Shown here: positions 25,619-34,606 of the stretch, in pieces
Numbering within the stretch: position 1 is the stretch's first letter
Layout of the letters: each line of letters begins with the position of its first letter
From: an uncultured Lentisphaerota bacterium
GTDB lineage: Bacteria > Verrucomicrobiota > Lentisphaeria > Oligosphaerales > CAITYL01
Direction: 5' to 3'
NCBI GenBank assembly: GCA_903921725.1
Contig: CAIXRA010000005.1
Coordinates: 1 to 64,000 of the forward strand
Length of the DNA stretch: 64,000 bases
Notes under the pieces: generated by a model
What the model saw: the letters and a program-made list of their open reading frames with translations, nothing else
Databases searched by the model: none
What the model was told of the DNA's origin: nothing
Made by a program: the position numbers and the translations under genes

Positions 25619-25936
25619 TCAGCTCACGGCCTCGACCAGCGTGGCGGCGTCCTGAACGCCGACGAACTGCTGGACGGGCTTGCCGTTTTTCATGACCAGC
25701 AGCATCGGGATCGAGCGCACACCGAAGCGGTTTGCCAGCATCGGTGCCTCGTCCACATTCACCTTGGCGACCGTCACGCCGGCGGGAAGCTGGCCGGAGA
25801 CGATCAGCTCCTCCAGAATCTTTCCCTGCATGCGGCAGGGGCCGCACCAGACCGCCCAAAAATCCACCAGCACCGTGCCCTGCGCGACCGCCGCGTCAAA
25901 ATCCTGCTCCCCCAGATTCACGATTGCATCCGACAT
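25619..25936 (-). CDS. trxA: Thioredoxin
   Basis: A 105-residue cytoplasmic disulfide reductase with the active site WCGPC in DFWAVWCGPCRM (about 27-38), the VNVDEAP motif and the cis-Pro loop RSIPMLLV. Length and motifs match classical TrxA. Single-gene unit with its own terminator. The ATG at 25936 is the only sensible start. Confidence 0.95.
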   Translation of the reverse strand: MSDAIVNLGEQDFDAAVAQGTVLVDFWAVWCGPCRMQGKILEELIVSGQLPAGVTVAKVNVDEAPMLANRFGVRSIPMLLVMKNGKPVQQFVGVQDAATLVEAVS

Positions 25937-26058
25937 GCTTGCAGCTCCTCCCCCGCCCGATTGAAAAAGATGATTCCGGAAACCGTGTCCCGGCCAATTG
26001 TACGGCCGTTACCCTATCCGGAATTTTCCATTCTGCAACCGGCGGAAATCCCCCGCAT

Positions 26059-26088
26059 TTGCCAAACGGGCGTAACCGGACGTATATT
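26059..26088 (+). promoter_or_regulatory. Sigma-70-like promoter for the TRL-like lipoprotein gene
   Basis: TTGCCA (26059-26064) and TATATT (26083-26088) with an 18-bp spacer, about 65 bp ahead of the start codon. Confidence 0.5.
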
Positions 26089-26155
26089 CCACCCATCAAA
26101 CGGTTGCGTGCATGCGCAACCAACCGTAGAGAAACCCAAGCAAGGAGTTCATGAC

Positions 26156-26467
26156 ATGAAAAAGCTGATCTGCATGGCGTTGGTGTTGGCGTCGGCCGGT
26201 TTAGTCTCAGGCTGCGTGATGGCGCGCTCCCCGATTTTCGCGCCGATTTCCGTTGATTTGCAGGGGCCTGGAAACCTCGGCCCCGGAGCGAACCTGAAGC
26301 GCGGCGAAGCCACCGCCAAGGGCATCGTGATGGTTGCGATTGGCGACGCCTCCGTCGAAACCGCCGCCAAGAACGGCGGCATCAAAAAAATCCACCATGT
26401 GGACAGCCGGACGACGAATATTTTCGGCGTCTATTCCGAGTACACCACCGTCGTCTACGGTGAATGA
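26156..26467 (+). CDS. TRL-like family lipoprotein
   Basis: 103 residues. The lipobox LVSGC places the lipid-modified Cys at residue 20, so it is membrane-anchored in the envelope. The body carries the family hallmarks: GEATAKGIVMVAIGDASVETAAKNGGI, then KIHHVD and YTTVVYGE at the end (shown here in short pieces of one domain). TRL-like proteins have no established function; some are known from spirochaetes and fibrobacters. An AAGGAG ribosome-binding site precedes the ATG at 26156; monocistronic with promoter and terminator visible. Confidence 0.88.
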   Translation: MKKLICMALVLASAGLVSGCVMARSPIFAPISVDLQGPGNLGPGANLKRGEATAKGIVMVAIGDASVETAAKNGGIKKIHHVDSRTTNIFGVYSEYTTVVYGE

Positions 26468-26489
26468 TAACGGCTGACCGACGAACACA

Positions 26490-26528
26490 GGCCTCCGGAA
26501 CCTACCGGCTCCGGAGGCCGTTTTTTTT
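26490..26528 (+). terminator. Rho-independent terminator after the TRL-like gene
   Basis: A 10-bp perfect stem GGCCTCCGGA (26490-26499) / TCCGGAGGCC (26510-26519), followed by G and eight T. Confidence 0.9.
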
Positions 26529-26605
26529 CGGTGCGCACCGGCGGCCCGCCCGCAGTTCGACGCAGGAAAGCAGGAAAAATGCCGGCCGAAAAAACCATTC
26601 CCGCG

Positions 26606-26944
26606 CTATGCCTTTCCACCCGACCTCCGACGGGAACCCGCCGGGGTCGTCCGTTGCCCCCGGGAGGCACCGGTCGGCGGCGGCGTGGCACAGGCATCCT
26701 GACGAGCCAGGAGCAGGCGGAGGTCGTCAATCTGGCGCTGAAGCAGGCACTCCTCGGAGAGCCGCTGCCGGTCGAGCAGTTTCCAGAGGCGGCATTCCAG
26801 CTTGTCCAGCGCCTTCAGGATCATTTCCCGGATGAGGCGGCACTGGCGCGGGCTGCCGGCGCAGACGGCGGCGCCGCCCGGCGTTGCAACTCGCACGGGT
26901 TTGGCTACATTACGTTTTCTGACGGACGCTTTGGGCATGGGCAT
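26606..26944 (-). CDS. Small basic hypothetical protein
   Basis: Not recognised. 112 residues: a basic N-terminus (KASVRKRNVAKPVR), a helical centre likely to form a coiled coil ([33 protein letters not shown]) and a disordered Ser/Arg/Gly-rich tail. An AAGGAGG ribosome-binding site six bases before the ATG at 26944 supports it strongly. It is divergent from the XRE regulator gene with a 102-bp AT-richer gap, so the regulator may control it. Confidence 0.6.
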   Translation of the reverse strand: MPMPKASVRKRNVAKPVRVATPGGAAVCAGSPRQCRLIREMILKALDKLECRLWKLLDRQRLSEECLLQRQIDDLRLLLARQDACATPPPTGASRGQRTTPAGSRRRSGGKA

Positions 26945-27046
26945 CGGCCTCCTTGCGGGTCGTGTGGCGTACATACACAAAAATAGCACTTACTGAAATC
27001 ACTTTCAACACTTTGTCCGCAAAAACTTTCACTTGCGGGAGGGGCC

Positions 27047-27520
27047 ATGGGCAAGAACAAGCAGATGCAGTATGACGCCAAGGGCGCCGGCACCCGGCTC
27101 CGGCAGATGCGCCGCGTGCTGGGCAAGACGCAGGCGGAAATCGCCGCCCTTCTGCAGATCAGCCTGAGCCACTATTCCAAACTGGAGCTCGGCATCGGAC
27201 GGATGAGCCGCTCGATGATTTTCTCGGTGTGCAACAAGTTCGCCCTAAACGAGAAGTGGCTGACGGATGGCGCGGGAACGATGTGGGCGGATCCGGCGGC
27301 GGCCGGCGAGATCCGGGACACCGCCGACGCATACGGCCATTCCGGCAGGTGCGGCGGCGGCGACGACCTTGCCGACATCGAGCGCATCCTGGCCCTGGCG
27401 CAGTGCCCGAAGAACCAGAAGCTGGCGGACCAGATGGCGGCGGCGCTGGGCATCCCGAAGGAAAAATCGCTCGCCGTGGTGGTGCGGACGGCGCTGGCGG
27501 CGGAGAAGGCCGGTTCCTGA
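27047..27520 (+). CDS. XRE family helix-turn-helix regulator
   Basis: 157 residues. The Cro/CI-type HTH spans about 14-70 (GTRLRQMRRVLGKTQAEIAALL, then SLSHYSKLELGIGRMS), followed by NEKWLTDGAGTMW, a motif common in regulators of this type. The C-terminal 70 residues (DLADIERILALAQCPKNQKLADQM in pieces) form a helical oligomerisation part. GGGAGGGG precedes the ATG. Divergent from the small basic gene at 26606-26944; likely DNA target is that intergenic space. Confidence 0.85.
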   Translation: MGKNKQMQYDAKGAGTRLRQMRRVLGKTQAEIAALLQISLSHYSKLELGIGRMSRSMIFSVCNKFALNEKWLTDGAGTMWADPAAAGEIRDTADAYGHSGRCGGGDDLADIERILALAQCPKNQKLADQMAAALGIPKEKSLAVVVRTALAAEKAGS

Positions 27521-27564
27521 CGCGGATGGCGGCGGACGCCGCAGCGACACCGAAAGGTCTTTTC

Positions 27565-28467
27565 ATGCCCATTCCCGACCGCATCGTGCTGGTGGACGGT
27601 TACGCCCAGCTGTACCGCGCCTTTCACGGCATCCCCGGACTCGCCGGCCCGCAGGGACAGCCGACCAACGCGCTGTACGGCCTTGCACGGCTGCTGCTGA
27701 AGCTGGACGAGGAGTTGCCGCACATCTTCGGCACGGTGGTCTTCGACCGCGGCAGGCCGGCCCGGCGCATGGAGCTTCTGCCGACCTACAAGGCGACGCG
27801 CCCGCCGATGCCGGACACCCTCCGCGCCCAGCTCCCTTCCATCCGCGAATGGCTCGCCGCCGCGGGCTGGCCGGTGGTCGAGGACGACGGCCGCGAGGCG
27901 GACGACCTCATCGCCGCCATCGCGCAGGAACGTGGAACCCGCGAAACCGCCATCCTTTCGCACGACAAGGATCTGGCGCAGCTCGCGACGGCCGACGGGG
28001 CGGTGTACCTGCTCAAGAACTGCACCCAGGGCGGCCTGGAGGTGATGGGGTACGGTGCCGTGGTGGATAAATTCGGCGTGCCGCCCAACCGCCTGCGCGA
28101 CTACCTGGCCATGCTCGGCGACAGCTCGGACAACATCCCCGGAGTCCCCGGTGTCGGCGCCAAGACGGCCGCGGCGCTGCTGGCACAGTTCGGCTCGGCG
28201 GAACACCTCCTTGACCACGTGGAGGATGTGGCGAACCCGCGCATCCGCGAATCGCTCCGCGGCTCCGCGGAAATCCTGCGGCGGAACTTGCAACTGGTGG
28301 AGCTGGACCTGCGCCCGCCCTCCGCCTGGACCGGCCTGGAACAGATCCGCCGCCGCGCCCCGGACTGGGCGAAGCTGCGAGAGCTGGCGCTGGCCGCCGG
28401 GTTCAAGTCACTCCTGGCCACGCTCGACAAACACCGGCTGGCCGAAGAAGCGCCGATGCTGTTCTGA
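27565..28467 (+). CDS. 5'-3' exonuclease (PolA N-domain-like / flap nuclease)
   Basis: A 300-residue stand-alone version of the DNA polymerase I N-terminal nuclease, acting on 5' flaps or RNA-DNA ends in repair or replication. Visible: VLVDGYAQLYRAF (metal Asp), VVFDRG then TYKATR, the acidic DDGREADDLIAA, SHDKDLAQL, and the helix-3-turn-helix GDSSDNIPGVPGVGAKTA. All metal-binding positions seem present. An ATG at 27526 is an alternative; I prefer 27565 because homologous sequence starts there and AAAGGT precedes it. Confidence 0.9.
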   Translation: MPIPDRIVLVDGYAQLYRAFHGIPGLAGPQGQPTNALYGLARLLLKLDEELPHIFGTVVFDRGRPARRMELLPTYKATRPPMPDTLRAQLPSIREWLAAAGWPVVEDDGREADDLIAAIAQERGTRETAILSHDKDLAQLATADGAVYLLKNCTQGGLEVMGYGAVVDKFGVPPNRLRDYLAMLGDSSDNIPGVPGVGAKTAAALLAQFGSAEHLLDHVEDVANPRIRESLRGSAEILRRNLQLVELDLRPPSAWTGLEQIRRRAPDWAKLRELALAAGFKSLLATLDKHRLAEEAPMLF

Positions 28468-28541
28468 GCCTTGGGTTTCGCGGAGCGCACAGGAAAAAAA
28501 TTATCGGACCGATCAAGCAACAGGACAGCAAGGAGCATTCC

Positions 28542-29519
28542 ATGCCCAGCTCATTTCCCCTTCTCGGCATTGACATCGGCGGCACGAAGATTGCGGTCTG
28601 CCTGGCGGATTCCTCGGGGAAGATCCTCGGCAACGAACGGATCATCGGCGGCAGCCAGACCCGCTACGAGGAGACGCTGCCGCGCATGGTGGAACTTGCG
28701 CACAAGCTGGTGGCGGACGCCGGATTGGCGATGGCGGACATCCGCGCCTGCGGCGTCACCTCCCCCGGCCCGGTCGACCTCGCCAAGGGCGTCATCATCC
28801 GCTCCCCGAACATGCCATGGCGCAACGTGGCGCTGCGGGACGACCTGGCGCGCGAGCTGAAGAGGCCGGTGTTCTTCGACAACGACGCCAACGCCGGCAT
28901 GCTCGCGGAATGGGTTTTTGGCGCGGCGAAAGGCGCACAGAACGCACTCTACGTCACGCTCAGCACCGGCATCGGCGGCGGCGTGGTGACGGAGGGACGG
29001 ATCCTGCACGGCGTCAACGGCAACGCGGGCGAGATCGGGCACGTTGTCCTCGACATCAACGGGCCCAAGTGCGGCTGCGGCATGTCCGGCTGCTGGGAGG
29101 CGTACTGCGGCGGGCTCAACGTGATGAAACGGATGCAGGCGCAGTTCGGCGGCAACCCGGATCATCCGGTGATGCGGCTGCCGGAGGTCGGCGGCGCCCC
29201 GGAGAAGCTCGGTTACCCGGCACTGATTCCCGCGGCGAAGGCGGGCATCCCGGAGGCGGTGGCGATGTGGGACGAAATCTGCCTGCGGACGGCGCAGGGG
29301 CTCGGCGTCATGATCATGACCTACAACCCCGAGGTGATCGTCCTCGGCACCGTCGCGCTGCACGCCGGCGATTTCCTGCTGAACCCCGTGCGGGAACTCC
29401 TGCCGCGCTTCGCCTGGAGCGAAAGCAGCCGCCCGTGCCGGATCACGACCTCGGCGCTGGGGCTGCACATCGGCGAGCTCGCCGGCCCGGCCGTCGCGCT
29501 GAACGGGCTGAACCTGTAA
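28542..29519 (+). CDS. ROK family sugar kinase (glucokinase-like)
   Basis: 325 residues. ATP-dependent sugar kinase of the cytoplasm. Motifs: DIGGTKIAV (phosphate 1), GVTSPGPVD, DNDANAGMLAEW (catalytic Asp), STGIGGGVV, GNAGEIGH and the zinc-binding CGCGMSGCWEAY. These fit glucokinase/N-acetylhexosamine kinase ROK proteins rather than ROK repressors, since no N-terminal HTH exists. An AAGGAGC ribosome-binding site precedes the ATG. Substrate (glucose, GlcNAc, ManNAc) not decidable by sight. Confidence 0.92.
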   Translation: MPSSFPLLGIDIGGTKIAVCLADSSGKILGNERIIGGSQTRYEETLPRMVELAHKLVADAGLAMADIRACGVTSPGPVDLAKGVIIRSPNMPWRNVALRDDLARELKRPVFFDNDANAGMLAEWVFGAAKGAQNALYVTLSTGIGGGVVTEGRILHGVNGNAGEIGHVVLDINGPKCGCGMSGCWEAYCGGLNVMKRMQAQFGGNPDHPVMRLPEVGGAPEKLGYPALIPAAKAGIPEAVAMWDEICLRTAQGLGVMIMTYNPEVIVLGTVALHAGDFLLNPVRELLPRFAWSESSRPCRITTSALGLHIGELAGPAVALNGLNL

Positions 29520-29541
29520 TCGGGGGCCGCGGAAGGCCCGC

Positions 29542-31683
29542 TCAAGGCGCGGCGGACTCCGGCGCGGGCGCGGCGTAACCGGGGATGAACTTCACGGACG
29601 GCGTTAGAAGATCCGGGTTGAGGCGGACGCCCTCGGCGGCGAAGCGCCCGGCCTCGCCATGGATACCGTACCAGTCGCAGAGCACGGCCAGCCGGAAATA
29701 ATCCTCGCCGACGGCCAGGATGCGCTTGGCCCGGTCCGAGCCGGTCAGCCGCCCCGCCTTCTGCTGGAGATGGTTCTCCAGGAAGCGGATGTACTGCAGC
29801 ACCGAAATGTCGCCCCAGGAGAGCATCAGCGGATCCTGGCTCGGGCGGAGCATGACCAGGCGTTCCTCGCTGGCCATGACCGTGCCGTACACCGTCTTCC
29901 CGTTCTTGAGCAGCAGTCCCTTGCTCCCATCAAAGGCGACCTTGGCGCGCACCCATTCGTCGCGGAGCTGGGCGATCATCTTCGCGCGGGCCTGCTCCTG
30001 CTTGCGCTCCGTCTCCGGCAGCGTGGCGAAATAGGTTTCAAGCTCCGCGGCAAACCGGGTGAAGTTGAGGTCGTCGGGGCGCGGGCGCGGAGAGTTGTCC
30101 GCAACGGTTCCGAGCGCCTCCGCCGCAACGGCGCGGGGCACGATGACGGTCGGATCGATCATGTCGGAACTGCCGCGGAGCTCACTGTCGTACGGGCTGA
30201 CCTCGCCCAGGTTATCGCTGAGGGTCGTGGGAAGCCGCGGCCGGTGTCCCGGCAACGGTTCGACCGGCGGCGCGGGCGGTTCAGGGGGCTCCGGCTCGGG
30301 TTCCGGCTCCGAAACATCCGGGGGCGGGGGCGGAGGCGGGGGCTGCATGTCGGGGTCGTCGACATGCGGCGGGGGCGGAGGAGGAGGCTCGGCTTTCTTC
30401 TTGTTCGGGTCGGGCGCCGTGCCCTGCGCAAAATCCGGTTCGGACGGTCCGGCCAGCGGTTCTTCAGAACCGCCGAAGATCGCCCGCAGCCGCGGCTCGA
30501 TTTCCGAGACATACCATGGAGCGTGCGTCAGCGCGCCGAAAAGGAGGATGGTCAACGGCAGCACCAGCAGAAGCACAAGGGCGGGAAACAGCAGGCTGCG
30601 CTCCGCACCCCGGCGCGGCCCCATGGACGCCGGCACGGCGGCGGCGGGACGGGCTCCCGTCTTCTTCCCTCGGCCACGCTTGCCGCGACCCGGCGGCATC
30701 ACGACAATCTCCACCTCGTCCCCCTTCGAATGGGAGGTCAAAAGTTCCTCCAGCGCGATAAGGACGGCGGCGTGCCCCTGCGGCCGGGCCTCCGGCGCGC
30801 CCGCCAGCATCGAGTCCAGCAGCAAGGCGACCCGCTCCGGAACCCGCACATGCCGCGGCAGCGGCGGCGCCGACTGGGCCTGCCGGTGCCGGAACTCCTC
30901 GCCCGTGTTCTCGTCCGCAAACGGCGGCACGCCGCACAGCAGATGGTACAGGATGGCGCCCAGGCTATAGATGTCGCTGCGAACGTCGCACGTCCCGCCC
31001 AGACCGGCCTCAGGACTCAGATAGGCGACGGTGGAGTGGCAGGCGCCGACATTCTCGCGGCAGTCGCGGGCAGAGTCCCACGCCGAATCCGCAAACCCGA
31101 AATCCGCCACGGACGCATTCCCGGCGGCATCCAGAAAAATGTTGTTCGGCGACAGGTTCCCGTGAACCGCGCCCTGGCGCGCCGCCGCATCCAGCGCCTG
31201 CGCCACGTCCCGCGCAACATGCAGGCAGTCGGCCACGGCCGCAGGTCCCCGACGCTCGCGCATCAGGGCCGCCAGCGAGGCACCCTCCAGAAGCGGCTGC
31301 ACGGCGTACGCAGAATCGCCGGACTCGCCGCAGGCGGAGACGGGGACGATCCGCGGATCGGACAGCGCCGCGTTCCGCCGCGCCGCCTCCAGAAACCGCG
31401 ACGCCCGCTTCGGCGCTTCCGCAGCCGGACGCAGCAGCAGTTTGACCGCAACGGCCCGCCCCGACGCCGCCTCCAGCCCGCGGTACACCGCGGACACGCG
31501 CCCCGAACCCAGCGGCTCCAGCGCCAGAAACCCATCCAAGGCAAGCGGTACCGTGAACGGCTTGCCGCAGGATGGACAGGCGGCGCGGGAAAACGGCGCC
31601 GCGCCCGTCGCGTCAATCCGCTGCGCACAGGACGGACAGGCGACCTTGAGCGACTCCGGCGGCGAATTTTCATTCATCGGCAT
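29542..31683 (-). CDS. Membrane-anchored protein kinase-like protein, probable pseudokinase
   Basis: 713 residues. Order: zinc-ribbon-like pair of CPSC motifs (about 16-40), kinase-like domain (about 50-315), membrane helix (about 364-384), a long Pro/Glu-rich periplasmic stalk, and a C-terminal unknown domain (about 560-713). The nucleotide loop (GSGRVSAVYRG), the Lys of VAVK (81) and DFG (about 194) are present, but the catalytic HRDLKPxN is HGNLSPNN (174-181), so the catalytic Asp is Asn and the Lys is Ser. It may bind ATP and act as a sensor or scaffold, rather than phosphorylate. The ATG at 31683 follows AGGGGAG. Eukaryotic-like kinases of this layout are abundant in PVC bacteria. Confidence 0.85.
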   Translation of the reverse strand: MPMNENSPPESLKVACPSCAQRIDATGAAPFSRAACPSCGKPFTVPLALDGFLALEPLGSGRVSAVYRGLEAASGRAVAVKLLLRPAAEAPKRASRFLEAARRNAALSDPRIVPVSACGESGDSAYAVQPLLEGASLAALMRERRGPAAVADCLHVARDVAQALDAAARQGAVHGNLSPNNIFLDAAGNASVADFGFADSAWDSARDCRENVGACHSTVAYLSPEAGLGGTCDVRSDIYSLGAILYHLLCGVPPFADENTGEEFRHRQAQSAPPLPRHVRVPERVALLLDSMLAGAPEARPQGHAAVLIALEELLTSHSKGDEVEIVVMPPGRGKRGRGKKTGARPAAAVPASMGPRRGAERSLLFPALVLLLVLPLTILLFGALTHAPWYVSEIEPRLRAIFGGSEEPLAGPSEPDFAQGTAPDPNKKKAEPPPPPPPHVDDPDMQPPPPPPPPDVSEPEPEPEPPEPPAPPVEPLPGHRPRLPTTLSDNLGEVSPYDSELRGSSDMIDPTVIVPRAVAAEALGTVADNSPRPRPDDLNFTRFAAELETYFATLPETERKQEQARAKMIAQLRDEWVRAKVAFDGSKGLLLKNGKTVYGTVMASEERLVMLRPSQDPLMLSWGDISVLQYIRFLENHLQQKAGRLTGSDRAKRILAVGEDYFRLAVLCDWYGIHGEAGRFAAEGVRLNPDLLTPSVKFIPGYAAPAPESAAP

Positions 31684-32264
31684 GCGGCTCCCCTGGAAAG
31701 CAACGTTAATATATGCCACTTCGGCGCGACGCGGACAGCTCGGTTGCCGGCAACCCCGTAAAACTCCTGTCTGCCTCCCGCGCCCACCTGCCTCCATCCT
31801 GTCGCTGGATGCGAGGACCCAAAATCTACGCTCAAGTGGATTGGCTTTGGTTTCGGGTGTTACCGCCCCACCAATCAACGTTCATGCGGATGGGTTTGGT
31901 TTCCTGGTGTTACCGCCCCAACGGGGCATCACACCATAGCCTGGGGCAACGCCCCAGGAAACGACGAGGAAACAAAACGTCAAGGCTGAAGGCCTTGTCC
32001 AACGACAAGCCTTTTGCCGGGGGTTTATTTCATGCTTGCCGCCCATTCGCGATTCATTGTGCAACCCCTTCAGGGTTGAAACCTTTATTGCGTCGTTTTC
32101 CTGGGGCGTTGCCCCAGGCTATGGTGTGATGCCCCGTTGGGGCGGCTTGCGTAAAGCGTTGGGAGTTGGGGCGGCGGGCATAAAACGTTGAAGGTTGAGC
32201 GTTGGACGTTGAAAGTTGAACGTTCTTCCGCTCTGCGCCTCCGTGCATCTGCGGGAGAACGGGG
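31684..32264. repeat. Repeat-filled intergenic region with 54-bp inverted repeat
   Basis: No gene was seen in these 580 bp. Arms 31913-31966 and 32091-32145 (CGCCCCAACGGGGCATCACA... type) are near-perfect inverted copies about 125 bp apart. The part 31846-31920 holds a direct duplication of a GGTGTTACCGCCCCA segment. From about 32186 to 32225 there are short-unit copies of GTTGAAAGTTGA, then a CTCTGCGCCTCCG run common to other gaps in this window. Such features mark a non-autonomous element plus decayed simple repeats. Confidence 0.75.
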
Positions 32265-33563
32265 TCAGCGCCCGAGCTTTTCCAGGGCATCGATCGTGCG
32301 GTCCATGGCGCCGCGGCATTTTTCCACGACCTGGCGGGCGCGGCGGCCGAGTTCGGCGCATTCCGCGGGGTCGTCGATCAGCCGGAGCATGACCTGGAGC
32401 AGCGCGGCGTCGGCGGGCACCTCAATGGCGGCCTCCGCCTCGCGGAAGATGTCGACCACGAGCCGGAAATTGCCCATGGCGGAGCCGTGGGTGACGACCT
32501 TGCCGAAGATGGCGGGTTCGATGATGTTGTGGCCGCCGGCCTGCCCGGCAAGGCTCTTGCCGACGAAGGCGATGTCCGCGGCGGCGTAGAAGCTCATCAG
32601 TTCGCCGGTGGAGTTCACCAGCAGCACGTCCCGCGCGCCGTCCGGCTCCGGGGAGCCCTCGACCGGCTGGCGGAGGCAGTAGTTGAGGCCGCGCGCCTTC
32701 AGGACCTCCTCGACCTCGACGGTGCGCTCCTGATGGCGGGGGACCAGCACCAGCTTCAGGTCGGGCGCCGCCTGTTTGAGGCGGTCATAAACCTCGGCAA
32801 TGAGCGTCTCCTCGCCGGCGTGCGTGCTGCCGGCGACCCAGACCCGGCGCGGGGCGGGGCCGAACGCGGCGTCGAGCAGTTCCGCCTTCGCCCGGGTGTC
32901 CATGTCCGGCACCTGGTCGAACTTCATGGTGTTGCAGGAGATGGCGGGCACGGCGTCGCCGATCACGGCGCGGATGCGCTTCACGTCCTCGTCGCTCTGC
33001 ATGCAGAAGAGGGAGAAGCGGCGGAAGGTGGGGCCGAAGAACCAGCGCCAGCGCCGGTAGCCGCGCGCCGAGCGGTCGGACATACGGCCGTTGACGAGCA
33101 CGACCTCCGCGCCGCGCCGGACGGCGGCCGCGACCAGGTTCGGCCAGATTTCGACCTCGAAGATCACCAGCATCCGCGGCCGCACCAGGCGCAGCGCGCG
33201 GCGCACCGCCAGCGGGAAATCAACCGGGCAGTAGATCAGGCAGACGCCGTCCGGAAGTTTCTTTTCCGCCATGGCGTGCCCGGTCGTCGTCGTCACCGAG
33301 AGGACGAAGTCCAGTTCCGGGTTCCGCTGCTGCCAGCGCCGGATGAAGCCGAGCGCGGCGACGGTCTCGCCGACGCTGACCGCGTGGATCCAGACCGGGT
33401 TGTGCAGCCGTTTCAGCGCCGCGTGCTGCGTCCGCGAGAAGACGCCGAAGCGCTCCCCGAAGTTCCGCAGCACGTTCCCGCGCTTGAGCTGCTTGTAGAT
33501 GAAAACCGGCAGGTACACCAGGAGCGCCGCCGGCAGCAGAAGATTGTAGAGGAACAACGTCAC
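32265..33563 (-). CDS. waaA: 3-deoxy-D-manno-octulosonic acid transferase
   Basis: Adds KDO to lipid A at the inner membrane during LPS synthesis. 432 residues from the GTG at 33563, giving the typical N-terminal anchor TLFLYNLLLPAALLVYLPVF and a GAGG site five bases before; the frame also allows a TTG at 33608 without a ribosome-binding site. Motifs: WIHAVSVGE, TTTTGHAMAE, EVEIWPNL, AGSTHAGEE, LVPRHQER and GGHNIIEPAIFGK. Its presence implies an outer membrane with KDO-containing LPS. Confidence 0.92.
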   Translation of the reverse strand: MTLFLYNLLLPAALLVYLPVFIYKQLKRGNVLRNFGERFGVFSRTQHAALKRLHNPVWIHAVSVGETVAALGFIRRWQQRNPELDFVLSVTTTTGHAMAEKKLPDGVCLIYCPVDFPLAVRRALRLVRPRMLVIFEVEIWPNLVAAAVRRGAEVVLVNGRMSDRSARGYRRWRWFFGPTFRRFSLFCMQSDEDVKRIRAVIGDAVPAISCNTMKFDQVPDMDTRAKAELLDAAFGPAPRRVWVAGSTHAGEETLIAEVYDRLKQAAPDLKLVLVPRHQERTVEVEEVLKARGLNYCLRQPVEGSPEPDGARDVLLVNSTGELMSFYAAADIAFVGKSLAGQAGGHNIIEPAIFGKVVTHGSAMGNFRLVVDIFREAEAAIEVPADAALLQVMLRLIDDPAECAELGRRARQVVEKCRGAMDRTIDALEKLGR

Positions 33564-33633
33564 AACAACCTCAAATGGAAGCCCGTTAATGAAGCCGCTC
33601 CAACGCAAAATACAAGCCGGAGGCGGGGCGGGG

Positions 33634-34446
33634 TCAGCTCCGCGGCTTCAGCTTGAACTTGGGGTTCTGGCCGAGGAAGCGGCAGGGGTTGTCGTAGACG
33701 AGGGTTTCGACGGTGTCGTCGGAGTAGCCGCGCCGGCGCATCTCGAAGATTGCCTGGTGCAGCAGTGTGGGGTCGGACGGGCCCCAGTCGCCGGAGGTGT
33801 CCACCAGCGCGCGCTCCATGCCGAAGCGCTCGATGCAGTCCACCACGCGCGCCGGGGAGTTCTTGGTCACCGGATAAATGGTCATGGCCGCCCAGTGCCC
33901 GGCGTCGAGCACCAGCCCCATGGTGTGCTCCTCAACGTGGTCGAAACAGACGCGCTCCGGCCGGATGCCGCCGTGCGCCCGGACGGCGTCGAGCATCATC
34001 TTCGTCCCCTTGAGCTTGTCGTCCATGTGCGGCGTGTGGAAGAGCAGCATCTGCCCGTGTTTGGCGGCCAGGTCGAGCTGGAGCTCGAAGACGCGCAGCT
34101 CGTTGCGGGTGTTCTTGTTCAGCCCGATCTCGCCGATCCCCAGCACGTTCTCCGCGCCGAGGAATTCGGGGATGATGCCGATGACCTCCTGCGCGAGCGC
34201 GACGTTCTCGGCCTCCTTGGAGTTCATGCCAATCCAGGCGTAATGCTGGATGAGGTATTTGGCGGCGCGCTTCGGCTCGCAGGCCGTGATGTGCGTGAAA
34301 TAGTCGTGGAACGCCGCCGCGGAGGTGCGGTCGTACCCCGCCCAGAAGGCGGGCTCGCAGCAGGCGACGGTGTGCATGAGCGCCATGCGCTCGTAGTCCG
34401 CCGTGGTGCGGGCGATCATGTGGACGTGTGTGTCGATGATTTTCAT
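33634..34446 (-). CDS. TatD-like metal-dependent hydrolase (EboC-like)
   Basis: 270 residues of amidohydrolase fold: IDTHVHM (first metal site), GIGEIGLNKNT, LFHTPHM, CFDHVEEHT and DTSGDWGPSDP supply His/Asp/Glu ligands in order. The pattern (ERMAL, PAFWAGYDRTS, HYAWIGMNSKEAE, KGTKMM) resembles EboC-type proteins of the ebo cluster more than canonical TatD nuclease; no other ebo genes are next to it. Substrate unknown. The ATG at 34446 is clear. Confidence 0.85.
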   Translation of the reverse strand: MKIIDTHVHMIARTTADYERMALMHTVACCEPAFWAGYDRTSAAAFHDYFTHITACEPKRAAKYLIQHYAWIGMNSKEAENVALAQEVIGIIPEFLGAENVLGIGEIGLNKNTRNELRVFELQLDLAAKHGQMLLFHTPHMDDKLKGTKMMLDAVRAHGGIRPERVCFDHVEEHTMGLVLDAGHWAAMTIYPVTKNSPARVVDCIERFGMERALVDTSGDWGPSDPTLLHQAIFEMRRRGYSDDTVETLVYDNPCRFLGQNPKFKLKPRS

Positions 34447-34606
34447 GGAACGCTCCGGAAGGAGGCCGGGAGTTGGAGGGGTTCAGCGGTTGGGAAACGG
34501 ATTGGGCGGGGCGAAGGGCTGATGCCGCATGAAGGCGGAATCACAAACGGCAGACAGTGTTCATTCCTTGGATTCTGGAATTCCTCGGATTCCTCCGGCG
34601 CCCCTG

